64,000 bases of DNA from Phallus indusiatus. Taxonomy: Eukaryota > Basidiomycota > Agaricomycetes > Phallales > Phallaceae. Shown here in pieces: positions 12,284-23,685 of this stretch. The notes below the pieces were generated by a model. The model was not told where the DNA came from. It ran no database searches and was given only the letters and a program-made list of their open reading frames with translations. Location of the stretch: positions 930,001-994,000 of the forward strand of contig JAQFWX010000002.1 of NCBI GenBank assembly GCA_027605045.1. Reading direction: 5' to 3'. Within the stretch, counting starts at the first letter, position 1; every line of letters begins with the position of its first letter. A program made the position numbers and the translations under genes.

Positions 12284-13286
12284 TTATTGTGATTTTTTCA
12301 AGTAATCCCAGTATGCAGTGGTTTCGTTGACCCTAGGGAAAGGCTCGCTTGGTTCGGGTCTAGTATTTGAAAACACAATCAGACGGCATCAATTAAAAAC
12401 ATAGAAAATACGTACACTCCAAGGAACTTTGCAAGAGGTCCCCAACCTTCCTTAACGTCGAAAATTAACAATTTCTCAGCCGGAATTGTTTCTTTGATCC
12501 ATTTATCGTGCTCAAAAAGGGCAAGACGAGGGTTCTCATATGGGAACCGCCCATTGTAACGTGCGTCTGAGTTGAAAAGGGGTCAATAAAAACATTATTA
12601 CAATGAGGATTCAATTATCTTACTTGATCTGGCTTCTCCCCAGATTCTTTGTTCAGCTGACCATGGGAATGTAGTCATGAATTGGCGATCTTCTTCCGTC
12701 GCTTGACCGGCTTGCTCTCTCAAAATTGCAGGAGCATATTTGAACAAAGGGTCGACAAACGTAGCTTTCACACTCTTCTCCCATGCATCTGGATCGCGAG
12801 TTGTCTAATAAGAATAAATCTTAATAGCATGATCGAAGCTGATCCCCAATATGCTCACCAAAATATATTTCGCATCGGGATATGCTTTATATATGGCTTC
12901 AGCCGCAAGTGCAACAGGACTATCTAAGGCTGAACCATAGCCTTGAAGAAGAGTATCAAGGTACTCGGGGTCATTTTGTCCTATGGTATATATTAATATT
13001 CCCGAAAAGAGGTTCAGTATATGCACATGCCATCAAGGACTTTAGCCCATGGAATCCAGTTTACTTTGTCACTGGGAACGTTGAAAGTATGATAACATGG
13101 ACCGAATCCAAGTTTCTCCAGAGCATAGCAAAGACTGAGGGTCTAAATTGGGGATGTTATTATAGAGCTGTGAAGGCGGAAACGTTGAAGGGTTACACAT
13201 ACCCCGGTTCGATTGAGGCCCAGTCCAATGACTTTGATTGCGGCTTGGTTAGGGCGATAGGACTCTGAGGTAGTACAAGTGGACAT
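12284..13286 (-). CDS. Sulfotransferase-family protein (P-loop NTPase fold)
   Basis: Matches the small sulfotransferase-like family common in basidiomycetes (Sulfotransfer_4 type), often with unknown substrates. Exons (minus): 13203-13286, 13031-13142, 12859-12980, 12624-12804, 12416-12566, 12284-12359, giving 241 residues. Seen: the 5'-phosphosulfate-loop-like KVIGLGLNRTGTLSL, FGPCYH, VNWIPWAKVLDG, LLQGYGSALDSPVAL, YPDAKYILTTRDPDAWEKSV (resembling the 3'-phosphate-binding segment) and a C-terminal PRVNETTAYWDYL. The second intron only works with a GC donor (gcatgt) and a normal AG acceptor; a GT donor nearby leads to a stop. If the GC donor is not used, the gene is broken there. A TATA-like motif lies about 40 bp upstream. 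No signal peptide. Family call good, substrate unknown. Confidence 0.85.
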
Positions 13287-13322
13287 TTCAGCTTGGTGGA
13301 TGTTAAACACAGGTGAGTAGGG

Positions 13323-13330
13323 TTTATATA
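13323..13330 (-). promoter_or_regulatory. TATA box of sulfotransferase-like gene
   Basis: TATATAAA on the minus strand, about 37 bp upstream of the start codon at 13286. Position and sequence fit a core promoter. Confidence 0.5.
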
Positions 13331-16093
13331 CACGGAAGTATAGGAGATTCACGAGTTATACCATTTATTACTTAAGAAAAACACCGAAGGAAACACGGAA
13401 AATACGGTAGCCGATTACCTTTATGGTGCCATTTAATTTGACTGTTACGATGTTTGATGGAAAAGCCCAGCTAATATTGGGGAAAGGTACGCTGGGATGG
13501 CACCTTAAGTTGAAGGTGAAGCTTCTAATGTTTCGCGCGCGTTGATTTCCTTCCCGTTAAACCTTTATTTTCGATGAAGTTACTCAAATCAAAACAGACA
13601 GCCTGAGTAGTAATCAAACCCCAGAGCCAGGTAGTAGTATCCACCCCTGATGATCGTCGAAAGTAGGGTAGTAGACATTTTTCATAAATATGTTGACGAT
13701 AATTGGTCAAAAATAACTGGATACAACCAAATCTTTGAAAACATACTACCGACATTCCGATCTTGAATTCGTTTGCTGGATTGTAACGACGGTCGCACCT
13801 AGCCGGTGTCAACTTGTGGAAAACGGCGGAACGGGGTTCAAATTGCCGAACTCAGGCCATAGTTCCCGAAAGGCTAATTAGCTCAATGCAATCAGACCAA
13901 ACCACGTATCGCGCATGGAGGATCAACACAAGTATGCAAACAAAATGAAAGTAAGACCATCTAAAGTCAATCTAGAAGCTCGATTTAACTGTTCTCCTTC
14001 TTGAATACATACCAAATACACACGGAAGATTTTTTGAGTTCTTCGAAAGTTATTTCTCACCAGCCGGCTTCGACCCGGAATGCGTTTATGAGGGAACATT
14101 ATTTTCTTGAGAATATTAAAGGGGGTCAATAAAGGTCAACATATAAATCGCTTGTCGTTTGGAATCATGATGTGTTGGAGAATGCCTGGCGCAACTGTTC
14201 GACGCGCCCACTATCTTGCTACCTTTGATGTGAAGTTTGGGAATGGCTCTCTTCCAGCGCCCCGGAGACAGCGGATGGTATCTTATACGACGGTGCGACT
14301 AATCACCATATAGTCAGCGATTATCAGATTGTCCACTGAGACCAAACAACAAGCCCACGAGCCTTGGAATGAGCGACGCCCCGACTGATTCAAAAAGCCA
14401 ACCTTTCAAACTAAACCGGAATAAATTCTTCACATGACGGTAATCAAATTTGGCTATCAAACGATGTGGAGTCTTTATCATTGCGGATGTCATTTTGCCT
14501 CTCTCAGAGAGCTGTTTGATTTTTAAAATGTCATGTCATTTCCTTTGGGGATCGACTGCCAACTTATGAGATTTGTAAGGCTCACGCCACAGGGGGCGTA
14601 CAATGGTGAACTTGATTTTCCGCTGAGACTGTGCGCGTGGAATCTTTGTGTCAAGCTTGAATTAGAACAAGTGCCACGTTCTAACAGAGCCATTTGGAAT
14701 TCAGGGGTAACCTTACGTTTGAGAAGTCTCTAGCCGAAGCTCAGCGGATAACCCATCAATATGCAGAAATGCCTCAATTTTTGAAATTCCCAAATTCCCA
14801 ACTACCCTCTTGGTCCTAGAAACATATGACATCACTTTTGCCGGTTAGTCCTTGGTCTTACCCATTTATGGAGTGAACGTTAGCTTCATTATTCAAGGCT
14901 TTATCCTCGTGATTGACTAGACTAGCATGCTATTCAGCTCAAGCGGGAATTTCCACCTGCGAGTGAACCGATCGGGATGCAACACTGTTGAACCGTTACC
15001 CAACTCTGCCTTGAAGAGACAAATGAGGCATACTTAACGTGTTGATTAACTAGCCTGTTGCCTTCGTGAACCTGCGTCTTTCGGACCGGTGTAGCTTCTG
15101 TCCAATCATTTTGGTTCAAGTGGCATAGTGCCAGCAATTATTGGACAGTTTGCAACTCAGTGCAAATTAATTTTAGATTTCAAAATTGCAATTTCTTGAA
15201 TCAACGCACTGAATTCCTGTAGGTAAAGCAACTCTCCACATCTATCCTTTTGACTGGCTTTCGTATTTCGTTGATTTTAAACTAAATTCGTTGATAATAA
15301 TCGTTTGAAAGGGGAACCGGTACGTTCATTTTTTGTGTTTTTCTACTTGAATTGAACAACCGCTTTTCTTATAAGCGCAGACGATCAACAAACATTCTGA
15401 GTACCGTCCGCTTAGCAAAACACTTGCCCAGCGTGCCTAGCGAGTCAACGACGGAACATTCATCCCATCGACTAATGTCCCGCCGCATCAGAAGGTACGA
15501 GATTATGATATCCGGGTTTTCCTCCGACCGGTGTGGCGCTCAGCTCGGATTTCTCGGCTTGATCCGTAGTACGCGTGTACTTTTCGTTCAACACTTGCCC
15601 CATGCAATACCTACTCTGAGTGCTCATTCACACGTAGACGGTTCTGCGGTGTGACTCATATACGTCTTCTACCGCTAGCTCGATAATTTCCATCCCGTTC
15701 ATGAACATTTTCTGAAATGGGCATGGGGTTCATTATATAGTAGTTGAAACGATCCAGGGAGTATGTGTTATGCTGGATCTGTGGACATTATAGAAAAACT
15801 TGGGTCTGAATCATAGTGGCAACAACTTATTCTCTGGGGATGAATCGAGCATTGGTCAGAGACAGCTGTAGGAGCGTAAAAGAACACAACCTGTCGGAAA
15901 CGTTGCACAGGGACGGTACTGTCCGTTGGAGGGTTTGTCGCGATCCTGACATGGTTGCCACACATAAAAGGGGTCATGAAAAATCTCTCCTTTTTCTAAC
16001 CTCTCTCTAGAATACTTTTATATCACTCACAACGCCTTAAGGCTATCTCACACTCCTTTCCAACGTCGTTCTTTTCACCAAAGACACAAGTCT
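13331..16093. other. Long intergenic stretch, nothing recognised
   Basis: About 2.8 kb with no open frame longer than about 100 codons and no recognisable family, RNA or repeat. The last 130 bp before 16094 are pyrimidine-rich with a TTTATATC motif and may be the old promoter of the secreted-protein pseudogene. Confidence 0.4.
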
Positions 16094-16502
16094 ATGCCTC
16101 GCCCGTCGCGTATATTTTATATTCTCGGAGCTCTTGGAGCCATTACTACTGCAACCTCTGCACAATCACTCACTCCACTAGCAAACAAATCATTCCCATC
16201 TACCACACTACCAACGCGAGCTCAAGGTGACACCTCCAGACCGCGCGCGCGGACGTCAATCCGGCTTCAACAACTGCAACTCGTCAACCGCTGGACCCGA
16301 CTCCAATCGTTAAACTCTAGTCATAGATTCTTTGTCCGACTTTTGCATTTGGGGCGCTCCCACCGCCAACAAGACGATAGCCGACACTGAAGCTGAACGG
16401 GGTGGACGGCCTCTTAGGGATACTGCCATTCTCGGTGCCCAGTTTCTTTATGCCAAAAATTATATTCAACTCGCAATGATTGTTGATCAGACCGCCTTCA
16501 GT

Positions 16503-16522
16503 CTTGCTTTCAGTGATGATGG
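16503..16522 (+). repeat. Target-site duplication, left copy
   Basis: Twenty bases identical to 16899-16918. The copy belongs to the host gene (codons for LAFSDDG) and marks the 3' side of the inserted, minus-oriented LINE. Confidence 0.85.
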
Positions 16523-16898
16523 AAGAGGGTGATAGCCTGAAAAGTCTGCCGTCCCCGTCTATCATGAATGAGTGTGGCCATTACATCGCGTTTGGGTTCC
16601 TCTTCCTCTTCGAGTTCTTGCCCCGGTTGGTTGTCTTGGGTTCGTCAAAGGTTCCGTATGGTGTTTCGAATCGTTTCGTTTTGTTGACGAATTCGAAGAG
16701 GTACTTCATCGCTTTTGGGCTTGCTAAAGTGTCTTCTTAGAGATGATGTGCTGCCGATAATATTGCTGCATCTTGAGGCGGTGCCTGTCGTGTCTCGGGC
16801 ATTTCATCAAGTACACGAGCTCGCATGCTTGGCATAGTGGTGATTCCGCCTTTCCTATCTTGTACAGGAAATGGTTTAACGGTATGTGACCTGTTCTT
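16523..16898 (-). mobile_element. 5'-truncated non-LTR retrotransposon (LINE) fragment
   Basis: Read on the minus strand, the insert encodes the end of a LINE reverse-transcriptase protein: RTGHIPLNHFLYKIGKAESP, then LCQAC, CPRHDRHRLKMQQ and, after a frame change, KAMKYLFEFVNKTKRFET and KNSKRKRNPNAM before a stop. The HIPLN...C-x2-C segment is typical of the zinc-knuckle end of fungal Tad-like and related LINE RTs. Only about 376 bp are present, which fits 5' truncation during target-primed reverse transcription. A 20-bp target-site duplication flanks the insert. No poly-A tail is seen. The copy is dead: it is truncated and frameshifted. Confidence 0.82.
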
Positions 16899-16918
16899 CT
16901 TGCTTTCAGTGATGATGG
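16899..16918 (+). repeat. Target-site duplication, right copy
   Basis: Second copy of the 20-bp direct repeat flanking the LINE insert; the pseudogene reading resumes after it. Confidence 0.85.
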
Positions 16919-18095
16919 GAGACTATGCTTTTGACCTTCTCGCACAGAACTTGACCCCCACGGTTTTCTTCAGCAGTTTAACTATACCAACTTTTTCAGC
17001 AATGGCGATAATGCCGTCAAGTTCAATCAACAACTTACGAACGGAGTTTTGAGCACTTCAAATAACGAGGAAGAAATCCAGGAATGGATCCTGTCAGTGA
17101 CCTGCCTTTTTTAAAAAAAGATTTTCAAAAACAGAAAACCCTGGGTCTTACACATCATGTTTTTCAGATTTATTGGAGGGAACACCGTCTGTGCTAAAGT
17201 ATGCACAAACACAGACCCCAACCGCGCAGAGCTGTGCAATCACGCTTACGACGAGATGTATGTTACCTATTCCTTTTCTTTTGATTCATGAACTTTTGAT
17301 GATGTTTCAGAGGCTGCGCATATAACGCTGTTACAGACGTACGTCAAAATAAAGGGCACCTTTATCGTCTGTGACAGCACCGACATGACCCCACCAGGAG
17401 TCTTCACGGATGCTGAGGACAATTAGCGACATGGGCCCAACAATGGAGCGGGTCGTGGACAGTACCTTATACCCCTACTCAGGCCTCAGGTTTCATCCTC
17501 CAACTACGTCACGTACCAGCTCTTCGCTTCCACGAGTGCTGCTCCCCAAGGCGGCGCTGTTACCCCTACACCTACTGGAGCTCGCGGGTTGAATGGGAAG
17601 GTCAAGTCGCTCTGGGTAGGTAGGTGGTCCTGCTCCCACCGCCGGGTCGGGCTCAAATGCTGCAGTCGGTATTGTTGTCGGACCGGCCACAGTTCTTGTT
17701 GGTGTCGTACTGGGCGCTTTCCTTACCTTATTTGTTTGAGGCCTTGGAGCGTTTCCGTCTAATTCCCCTATCTTACATTTCATTTTCCCCATTAATATCA
17801 TCAAATGTTGCAGTGAAGACATCGACATCGACATTTATCGCTTCCAGTTAGATCCTTTCATTTCATTTTGTAGATAAGCATATCTTTATAATTTCACTTT
17901 ACGCATAATACAGTTTGATGTTTCCTCATAAATTTCAAAATATTACAAGTTCGAGTGATGCACAACGGAACTGGCTTTCAAACTTTTTTGAAACCAAAAC
18001 TTGCGCGGGCCGTAGCACTGTATTGATCGGCATTTTTCAAATGCCTGAATATACGTTATGAGCGCACATTGCTAGAGGCGAATTTGATAGGGAAC

Positions 18096-19316
18096 TCACT
18101 CCTCAAGATTGAAGCGCGTGGGAATACCCAACCCCTCATGTGTTTTAGGACGTGCCTCAAGACGAGCTATCCATGCCTATGTAAATGTCACATTAGTTAG
18201 TCTGGCAGTCAAGACATGCGCGACTCAAGTCAAGGGGGCTTACTCTGATGTTGGGATACTCGTCAAGTTCCACTCCGGACCATGGTCCAATCCTGACCCT
18301 AGTGACAAAATAAATGAACTTTATTTTCTATGCTACGTTGTCCTAAAGGACATACCAGGGGCTGTAGGCAGTGTTAGGAACTAAGTCAGCATGGAAAGAA
18401 GAAGTACTTGCAATGTTTTGATGTCAGCTAAACCGTAATGGGTACCAACCAAATATTCCCTTCCTTCCAAACGTTTTTCAAGAACAGAATAGAGACGTTT
18501 TGTCTCATCCTACAATATCCAGGGTAATTAGAGCGAGAACCTAAAGAAAGAAAACGAAATTTACGATATAACGTTTAATAGCGTACGGGATTTGCTCGGG
18601 AGCATAGCGGAAGAAATGGTTTCTTTGGAGCGGTTTCAGCAGATGAATCTATTTCAAGTGTAAAAGCTTTCTTACGCTTGTCCTTGCCTGTATATGTATG
18701 TTATATTGACATACGGTAAATTTAATGGATCAGTAAGCTCACATAGGGCCAACACCGCCATGGGCAAAGAAAAGCCATTGCAATTCTTCACTATACAACT
18801 TAGGCTCCTTGATGGGATCGTAAGAAATTTTGCGTTCAGTATCATAATGTTGTGCAATATCTACAAGAGAGAGAATGTTAGAATATCTGCCGCTAATATG
18901 TTAAAGATGTATTACAGAGCAAGATGGCACTAGTTTCAAAGACAGCGAAATCTTCATGCTTATGGTCGACAATTGCGGGGATACGTCCTGATTAGAAGCT
19001 TCATAAGGCGCTGGAAAACCCTTGTACGAGACTGAGTCAACTAACCATTTGGATTGATCTTCAAAAACCATTCTTGCTTTTGCTCCTGTTCCTTGAATGA
19101 AATCGCTTTGGTTTCGTCTAGAAAACAACTGTGTCTGAGTGGTTGATAACGAAACTTTACCCTTATAACGAACAGGGTATGCCCAATTCTTCTAAAATGA
19201 TTGAAATGGGGTAACCTATGATATCGCGAGTGCATTCAGCTTTTTGTCAAGACAAATGAATGGGAGAACGAACCATTGGGTGTTCCGACAGTATAAAGGG
19301 TGATGGCGGGAGACAT
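18096..19316 (-). CDS. Glutathione S-transferase, Ure2p/GTT-like
   Basis: Cytosolic GST-fold enzyme that conjugates glutathione to electrophiles or reduces peroxides. Exons (minus): 19274-19316, 19174-19215, 19046-19117, 18916-18987, 18743-18860, 18676-18687, 18565-18622, 18412-18509, 18356-18361, 18244-18298, 18096-18176, giving 218 residues, the normal length. Seen: thioredoxin-fold part YTVGTPNGYPISIILEELGI, FLKINPNGRIPAIVDH, FETSAILLYIA; helical part WLFFAHGGVGPMQGQA, YLVGTHYGLADIKTFPWVR, WIARLEARPK. Eleven exons include one of 12 nt and one of 6 nt (18356-18361), the latter preceded by a classic GC donor (gcaagt). Without the 6-nt exon the conserved DIKTFPWVR cannot be joined in frame. 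Family call secure. Confidence 0.92.
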
Positions 19317-20806
19317 GATAAGGCAAGCTCTTGGGAAATGTTCAATATTTGACTTTCATGGTGTCATTTATAAGAGTTTGATAGTAGGCCATTACTCAGC
19401 AACAGAGAACCGGAGAGAAGGAAAAATCATTTCCCGAATTAGTGAATATCGCGTCATTTAAGGGCTTTTCCATTACTAATTCATTAGTCATCTGGATTTC
19501 CTTCAGGCTCTCTCCATTGCGGCGCATGTGCCTGTCGTGCCGGAGGATTAGTTCCATAGATTAGGTAAGCGGAAAGGGTCGAAACTGTACCGAGTCCGTG
19601 ACAATATCGGACTCGAGGGGGCCACTGCTTTGTCTCCACTATAAACGTGTTAAAATGATCTTCACTTTGGGACAATGACCAGGGAATTTATGTCCGTGGT
19701 TAGCTTTAACCATTGACTCGATACTGAAACAAAGGTTTCAAGGATGCTTCATGAGAATTTGATAAGACACTCACTGGCAGGTTTCCAGGTATGGTGATGA
19801 TAAATCACCATACTCAGTGATAGTGTTTGTAAGTACATACATCCATAGTACACAATTTGATTGATTGTTGAAGATTGTCAGGTTTTGTAGCTCCATCACT
19901 TCTGCTCCCAAATATCTGATATGGTTCGACCGCTTTGATTGGTTTGGGGGCTACCCACGCACAGTCTAAACCAACTTTCGTCCTTCATCTCGCGCAATCC
20001 AAACAAATCCTTGCACTAGGTGCTGGAACAAAAAATAACATGGCTTTCGTGAAGTTTTTACTGTGCTTTTACTTTATTCTCCAGACGCGGTTATCTGAAT
20101 ATGCTCAGTCGGTTTTTACTAAGCATGTCTATTCGGTGCCTCGGATCGCAAATTTTGGACACTGTTTTCGAATGTGCGTGGCAATTTTTGAGGAAAGATT
20201 CACGGAGACGGTGCCATCATTATCTGCCAGTGCTTCTTTGGCTCGTGAGTTTCATTCGTTCATACAATAACATCCGCATGATGTGTCACACATTAGGTAT
20301 GGAACTATAAGTGGCTCACAACTGTCAATTTACCATGACTTCTTCAGTCTTCTGTTTTTGAGTGTTTCGGCCTGCTTCCCTTCCAGACGAACTAGTTGCT
20401 ATCATCATAGCAAGCCCTCAAGTCCAAATTGCGCGATCATACCGATTGATCGTACACTGTGACTGCTCAAGTCAAAGACCAGGTTCTGCTGTAAGGAAGT
20501 GACAGCTTTAGTTGAAGCTTTGAACGGTCCCATTACCCACGTGGAGTCAAGCGGCTCGGTGGCATGTCAATAACTAACTAATGACAGTATGGGAGGGTGG
20601 CGCTTCTTGGAAAGAGTGGTTTTTCGACGAATCAACTAACTCATCTGTGCGGATCGGTGACAGGTCTGATCGCTGCGGTTAGCCAGGTACAACCCCGCTT
20701 ATTGGCTGGCACTTTGTACATAAGGCCTCCAGTCCTGTCCTCCCTTAGCAACTTGCACATTTCTTAATATCTTTCTGTGTGTCGGATCCACACTTTTTTT
20801 AAAGTC
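19317..20806. other. Intergenic between divergent GST and DUF6533 genes
   Basis: Holds the promoters of both neighbours. A 64-codon open frame on the minus strand at 19484-19675 lacks an ATG start and a recognisable family. Nothing else seen. Confidence 0.4.
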
Positions 20807-22733
20807 ATGTCCGACACCGCTCAGCTCATCCAGGAGTTAGACGACGTGGTGCAAGGCATTGGCATTCTTTCGTACAGCTCAGGTGAGATGAACATCAATC
20901 TCTTCAGGTCGCGATTCAGTACCACCCTTTTGGTATTATCTAGTATCGGCCACGTTTTTACTGATCTATGAGATCATCCTCACCTTTCCTGATGAAGTTC
21001 GATATATATGGCTGTATGTCAATGCTGTTCGTCCGTTATTGAGAGACTGCCTATCTATTCGCTTTTTTTATGGAAGATCACCGTGGTCATTTGTCACGAT
21101 TCTTTATCTTTTGATTCGTTACTTTACGCTTACTCTTCTTATCCTCGACTCTTACGGTAAGATCAAGATGTTTGACTGAGTGCCTCTAACTTTTGGCCTT
21201 CCTTAAGCATCCATCAACACTAATCTATCTATTCCAGTAAGGCTAAGGCTCCACTGTCCAGTACCTCGTTATTTTACGCATTGATTTTTTTCTAGTTGTG
21301 AGGACAAAATCATCTGACTGATAATCCTCATGAATGATGAACTTGAACATGTTTTAGCTGCAATATTTTTATCAACTTCCAAATATGGTATTCCGGCAGT
21401 GTTCACATTTACCAAAGTGCTAAATAGTCGTCAGGAGTCCGGTAGCTCTCGTTCCGGCGGTTGATATTCTCATTGTGTTGAGAGTTTATGCGCTTTATAA
21501 ACGAAGTAAATCGAGTGCGTCAGGATTCAACTAAACGTCCTTTTTATTTTAAATGTCCTTTAAGTAGTAGGGTGCTTTTTGATATTTCTTTGGCTAGGTA
21601 GGTGGATTTCACTGCTCGAAAATCAATCTTTCTCAGACTCTTATCTTTGTTTCGCAGGCGAGACGGTGGTATGGCATATCCTTTCTACTGCAAGAACTGC
21701 ACTTCCTTGCTTGAAACTAGATCATACTCGTTTTGACCGGCTTAGGATTCGGCCCCCAAAAGGCGCATCGCCAAATCCATTGCCAGGTTTACTATCCAAC
21801 TGTACTCCTACTGATCCCTTCAATACTCACAACTTAATAATTGGAGGGTAATAATTCCTTTGCCTCCCAACAGTTATAAAATCGCTTATCTGTTCTCTTT
21901 GGTCTCAATTTTACGGCAGAAGCGTCGCTATAGGATTTCAAGGTACTACTTAGCTCCTTCAGCTGGGATTCTGACTCAGAGATCATTTATTATTGTTCGC
22001 CAGCGGTTTACTTAGGGCTCGCGTTATACAAACTTGCCATGCAAATCAAGTCTATAAAACGTTTGACGCCACTTTTAGAAATATTCATTCGGTGAGTCAT
22101 GTTTTTTTTCTACATACCGGCTTTGTTGAGCCATGGATGAACACAGAGATGGTACCTTATACTGCTTCAAGTATGTCGGTCACTTTATTATTATAGCCAT
22201 CATTGTAATCAACTTCTTTTCGTCAGTATCTTAGGTATTGATTACACAAGCTTATTAGCTTATCATTATTTTCTGAATGATTGCATTTATTTTTAAGCCA
22301 TGTACGCTATAAGCGTCTTTTTCGCACAACACTATGGACCGGACACCCCATTAGAAGGCTTAGGCGGAGGGTAAGTTTTAGCCCCTTTCTTTGTGGTACC
22401 GCGTGAGCCACAATATTTGGTAGATGGCTCGTCTCAATCATCGCTATCACCGTAGGTTTTCCAAGTCAGTTCATAACAAACCACTCGCTTATAATTACCT
22501 CGTTATATTTATCTTATCAGGGTGGAAAATTAGTTCTCAACCTCAGAAAAAGCGTTCACCATAACTCTTCAACTAATGCCAGTAATATTTCCGAACAATC
22601 CGGATCTTATGAGCTTCAATTCACGACCCCAATGGAACCTATTCAGTCAACGATCATCATTGATGCATCTCGAATACGTGAGAGCACCGAAATGGAACCA
22701 CTCCCCACTTCACATACCGTGGCGCTGGTTTAA
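20807..22733 (+). CDS. DUF6533-type integral membrane protein, copy A (possibly decaying)
   Basis: Belongs to a large basidiomycete family of multi-helix membrane proteins of unknown role whose N-terminal DUF6533 unit ends in a motif like FPDEVRYIW. Starts MSDTAQLIQELDD. Later segments: YYLVSATFLLIYEIILTFPD, EVRYIW, WSFVTILYLLIRYF, VPAVDILIVLRVYALY, YLGLALYKLA, RDGTLYCF, MYAISVFFAQ, and a C-terminal GGKLVLNLRKSVHHNSS running to the stop at 22731-22733. It is a tandem paralog of the gene at 23686. Splice phase cannot be resolved around 21240-21300. Near 21690-21740 the acceptor used by copy B (cag) reads ccg here, and the intron-like stretch is open and in frame with the next exon. It is either functional with changed splicing or in early decay. 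Confidence 0.6.
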
Positions 22734-23685
22734 TTTGAACGAAGAAAACCTTGCTCGTCTTTTGGAAGCTTGGGGATTTTTCACTGCAATACTCTTCAAG
22801 TTTGTCTCGTCCTCTTCAACGTGAATGAGACAAATTCTATCTGGAGCATCATGATACATGACAAAGTTATGAACTTTTTCCGCCGGACTCATATTCTAAA
22901 CCTGTTTGTTATAAATAAATATCTGGATATTATTAACGACGCAATTGAAGGGTATCACCGAGGATCTGGTTTTGAATGGGAATTTGTCAGCGTCAAGAGT
23001 ATATAGATCACAAGACCCTCCCATCAGCTTCTCAATGAATCAGGTTCTGCGCAGCCGATAAAAATAGACTGGATTTTCACTGCATCAAGGTCAGTTCAGG
23101 CTCTGAAGCTCTGAAGCTCTGAAGAGCTGAATTCTCGGGTGTCTCCTATGACCTCACCGGCTAAATCCGCTGATGAGTTATTTCACTTGGGCAATAGAAC
23201 GATCTTTGCAGATTTGAACTTTCACAAGGTTTCACACCAAGATTGGAGACGGCTGTTTAAAACGCAGATTACTGGCTCACTTCTGACAGATTTGGGTGAC
23301 ATGACTACAACGCCGATTGGTCAAGAGTGATACTAAATTTGATTATCTTTCAGATAATTGATTATCGACCTCACACAACTTTGGGGAGGAACGGTTTTTG
23401 CGAAATGGAGAAACGACTACCTAATGAGTCGTGACTGCATGGGAAATTGCTATTACATCGCGGATCTTGAAAAGAAATTGGTTCGAAGTTAGTCAACGCA
23501 TAACTACTCCAAGAATATTGTGATTATTCTATATCGTCGTTACAATTGGGTACAATTATTCCCCTGAACTATGCCTAGTATCATGTGAGCCATCGAATTA
23601 CTGTGCATAAAATTCGATCCTGAATATGCTATCGAAACCTGCTCTATTTCGCATATTGTTTCCTCACTTCCTAAAGCACTGAACA
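22734..23685. other. Spacer between tandem DUF6533 genes
   Basis: No gene recognised. Contains a short tandem repeat at 23101-23124 and the promoter of copy B. Confidence 0.4.
23101..23124 (+). repeat. 8-bp tandem repeat, three units
   Basis: CTCTGAAG repeated three times without change, in the spacer between the two DUF6533 genes. Confidence 0.85.

Larger units (their letters stand above)
16094..17739 (+). pseudogene. Macrofage-activating-glycoprotein-like secreted protein, broken
   Basis: Relic of a secreted, probably GPI-anchored glycoprotein family abundant in mushrooms. The start encodes a signal peptide (IFYILGALGAITTATSAQS). Family segments follow in different frames: FNNCNSSTAGPDS, LSDFCIWGAPTANKTIADTEAE, FLYAKNYIQ, VDQTAFSLAFSDDG, ELDPHG, NEEEIQEWIL, FIGGNTVCAKVC, ELCNHAYDEIGCAYNAV, DSTDMTPPGVFTDAED, and a hydrophobic C-terminal tail VLVGVVLGAFLTLFV. 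At least two frameshifts and a stop occur before 16330, and a LINE fragment is inserted after the AFSDDG codons. Several original introns seem to remain, for example near 17090-17165. The gene cannot make a full product; it is a clear pseudogene. Confidence 0.85.

Noticed and set aside
19484..19675. Minus-strand 64-codon frame
   Set aside because: No ATG start, a stop just upstream in frame, no acceptor site to extend it and no family recognised.
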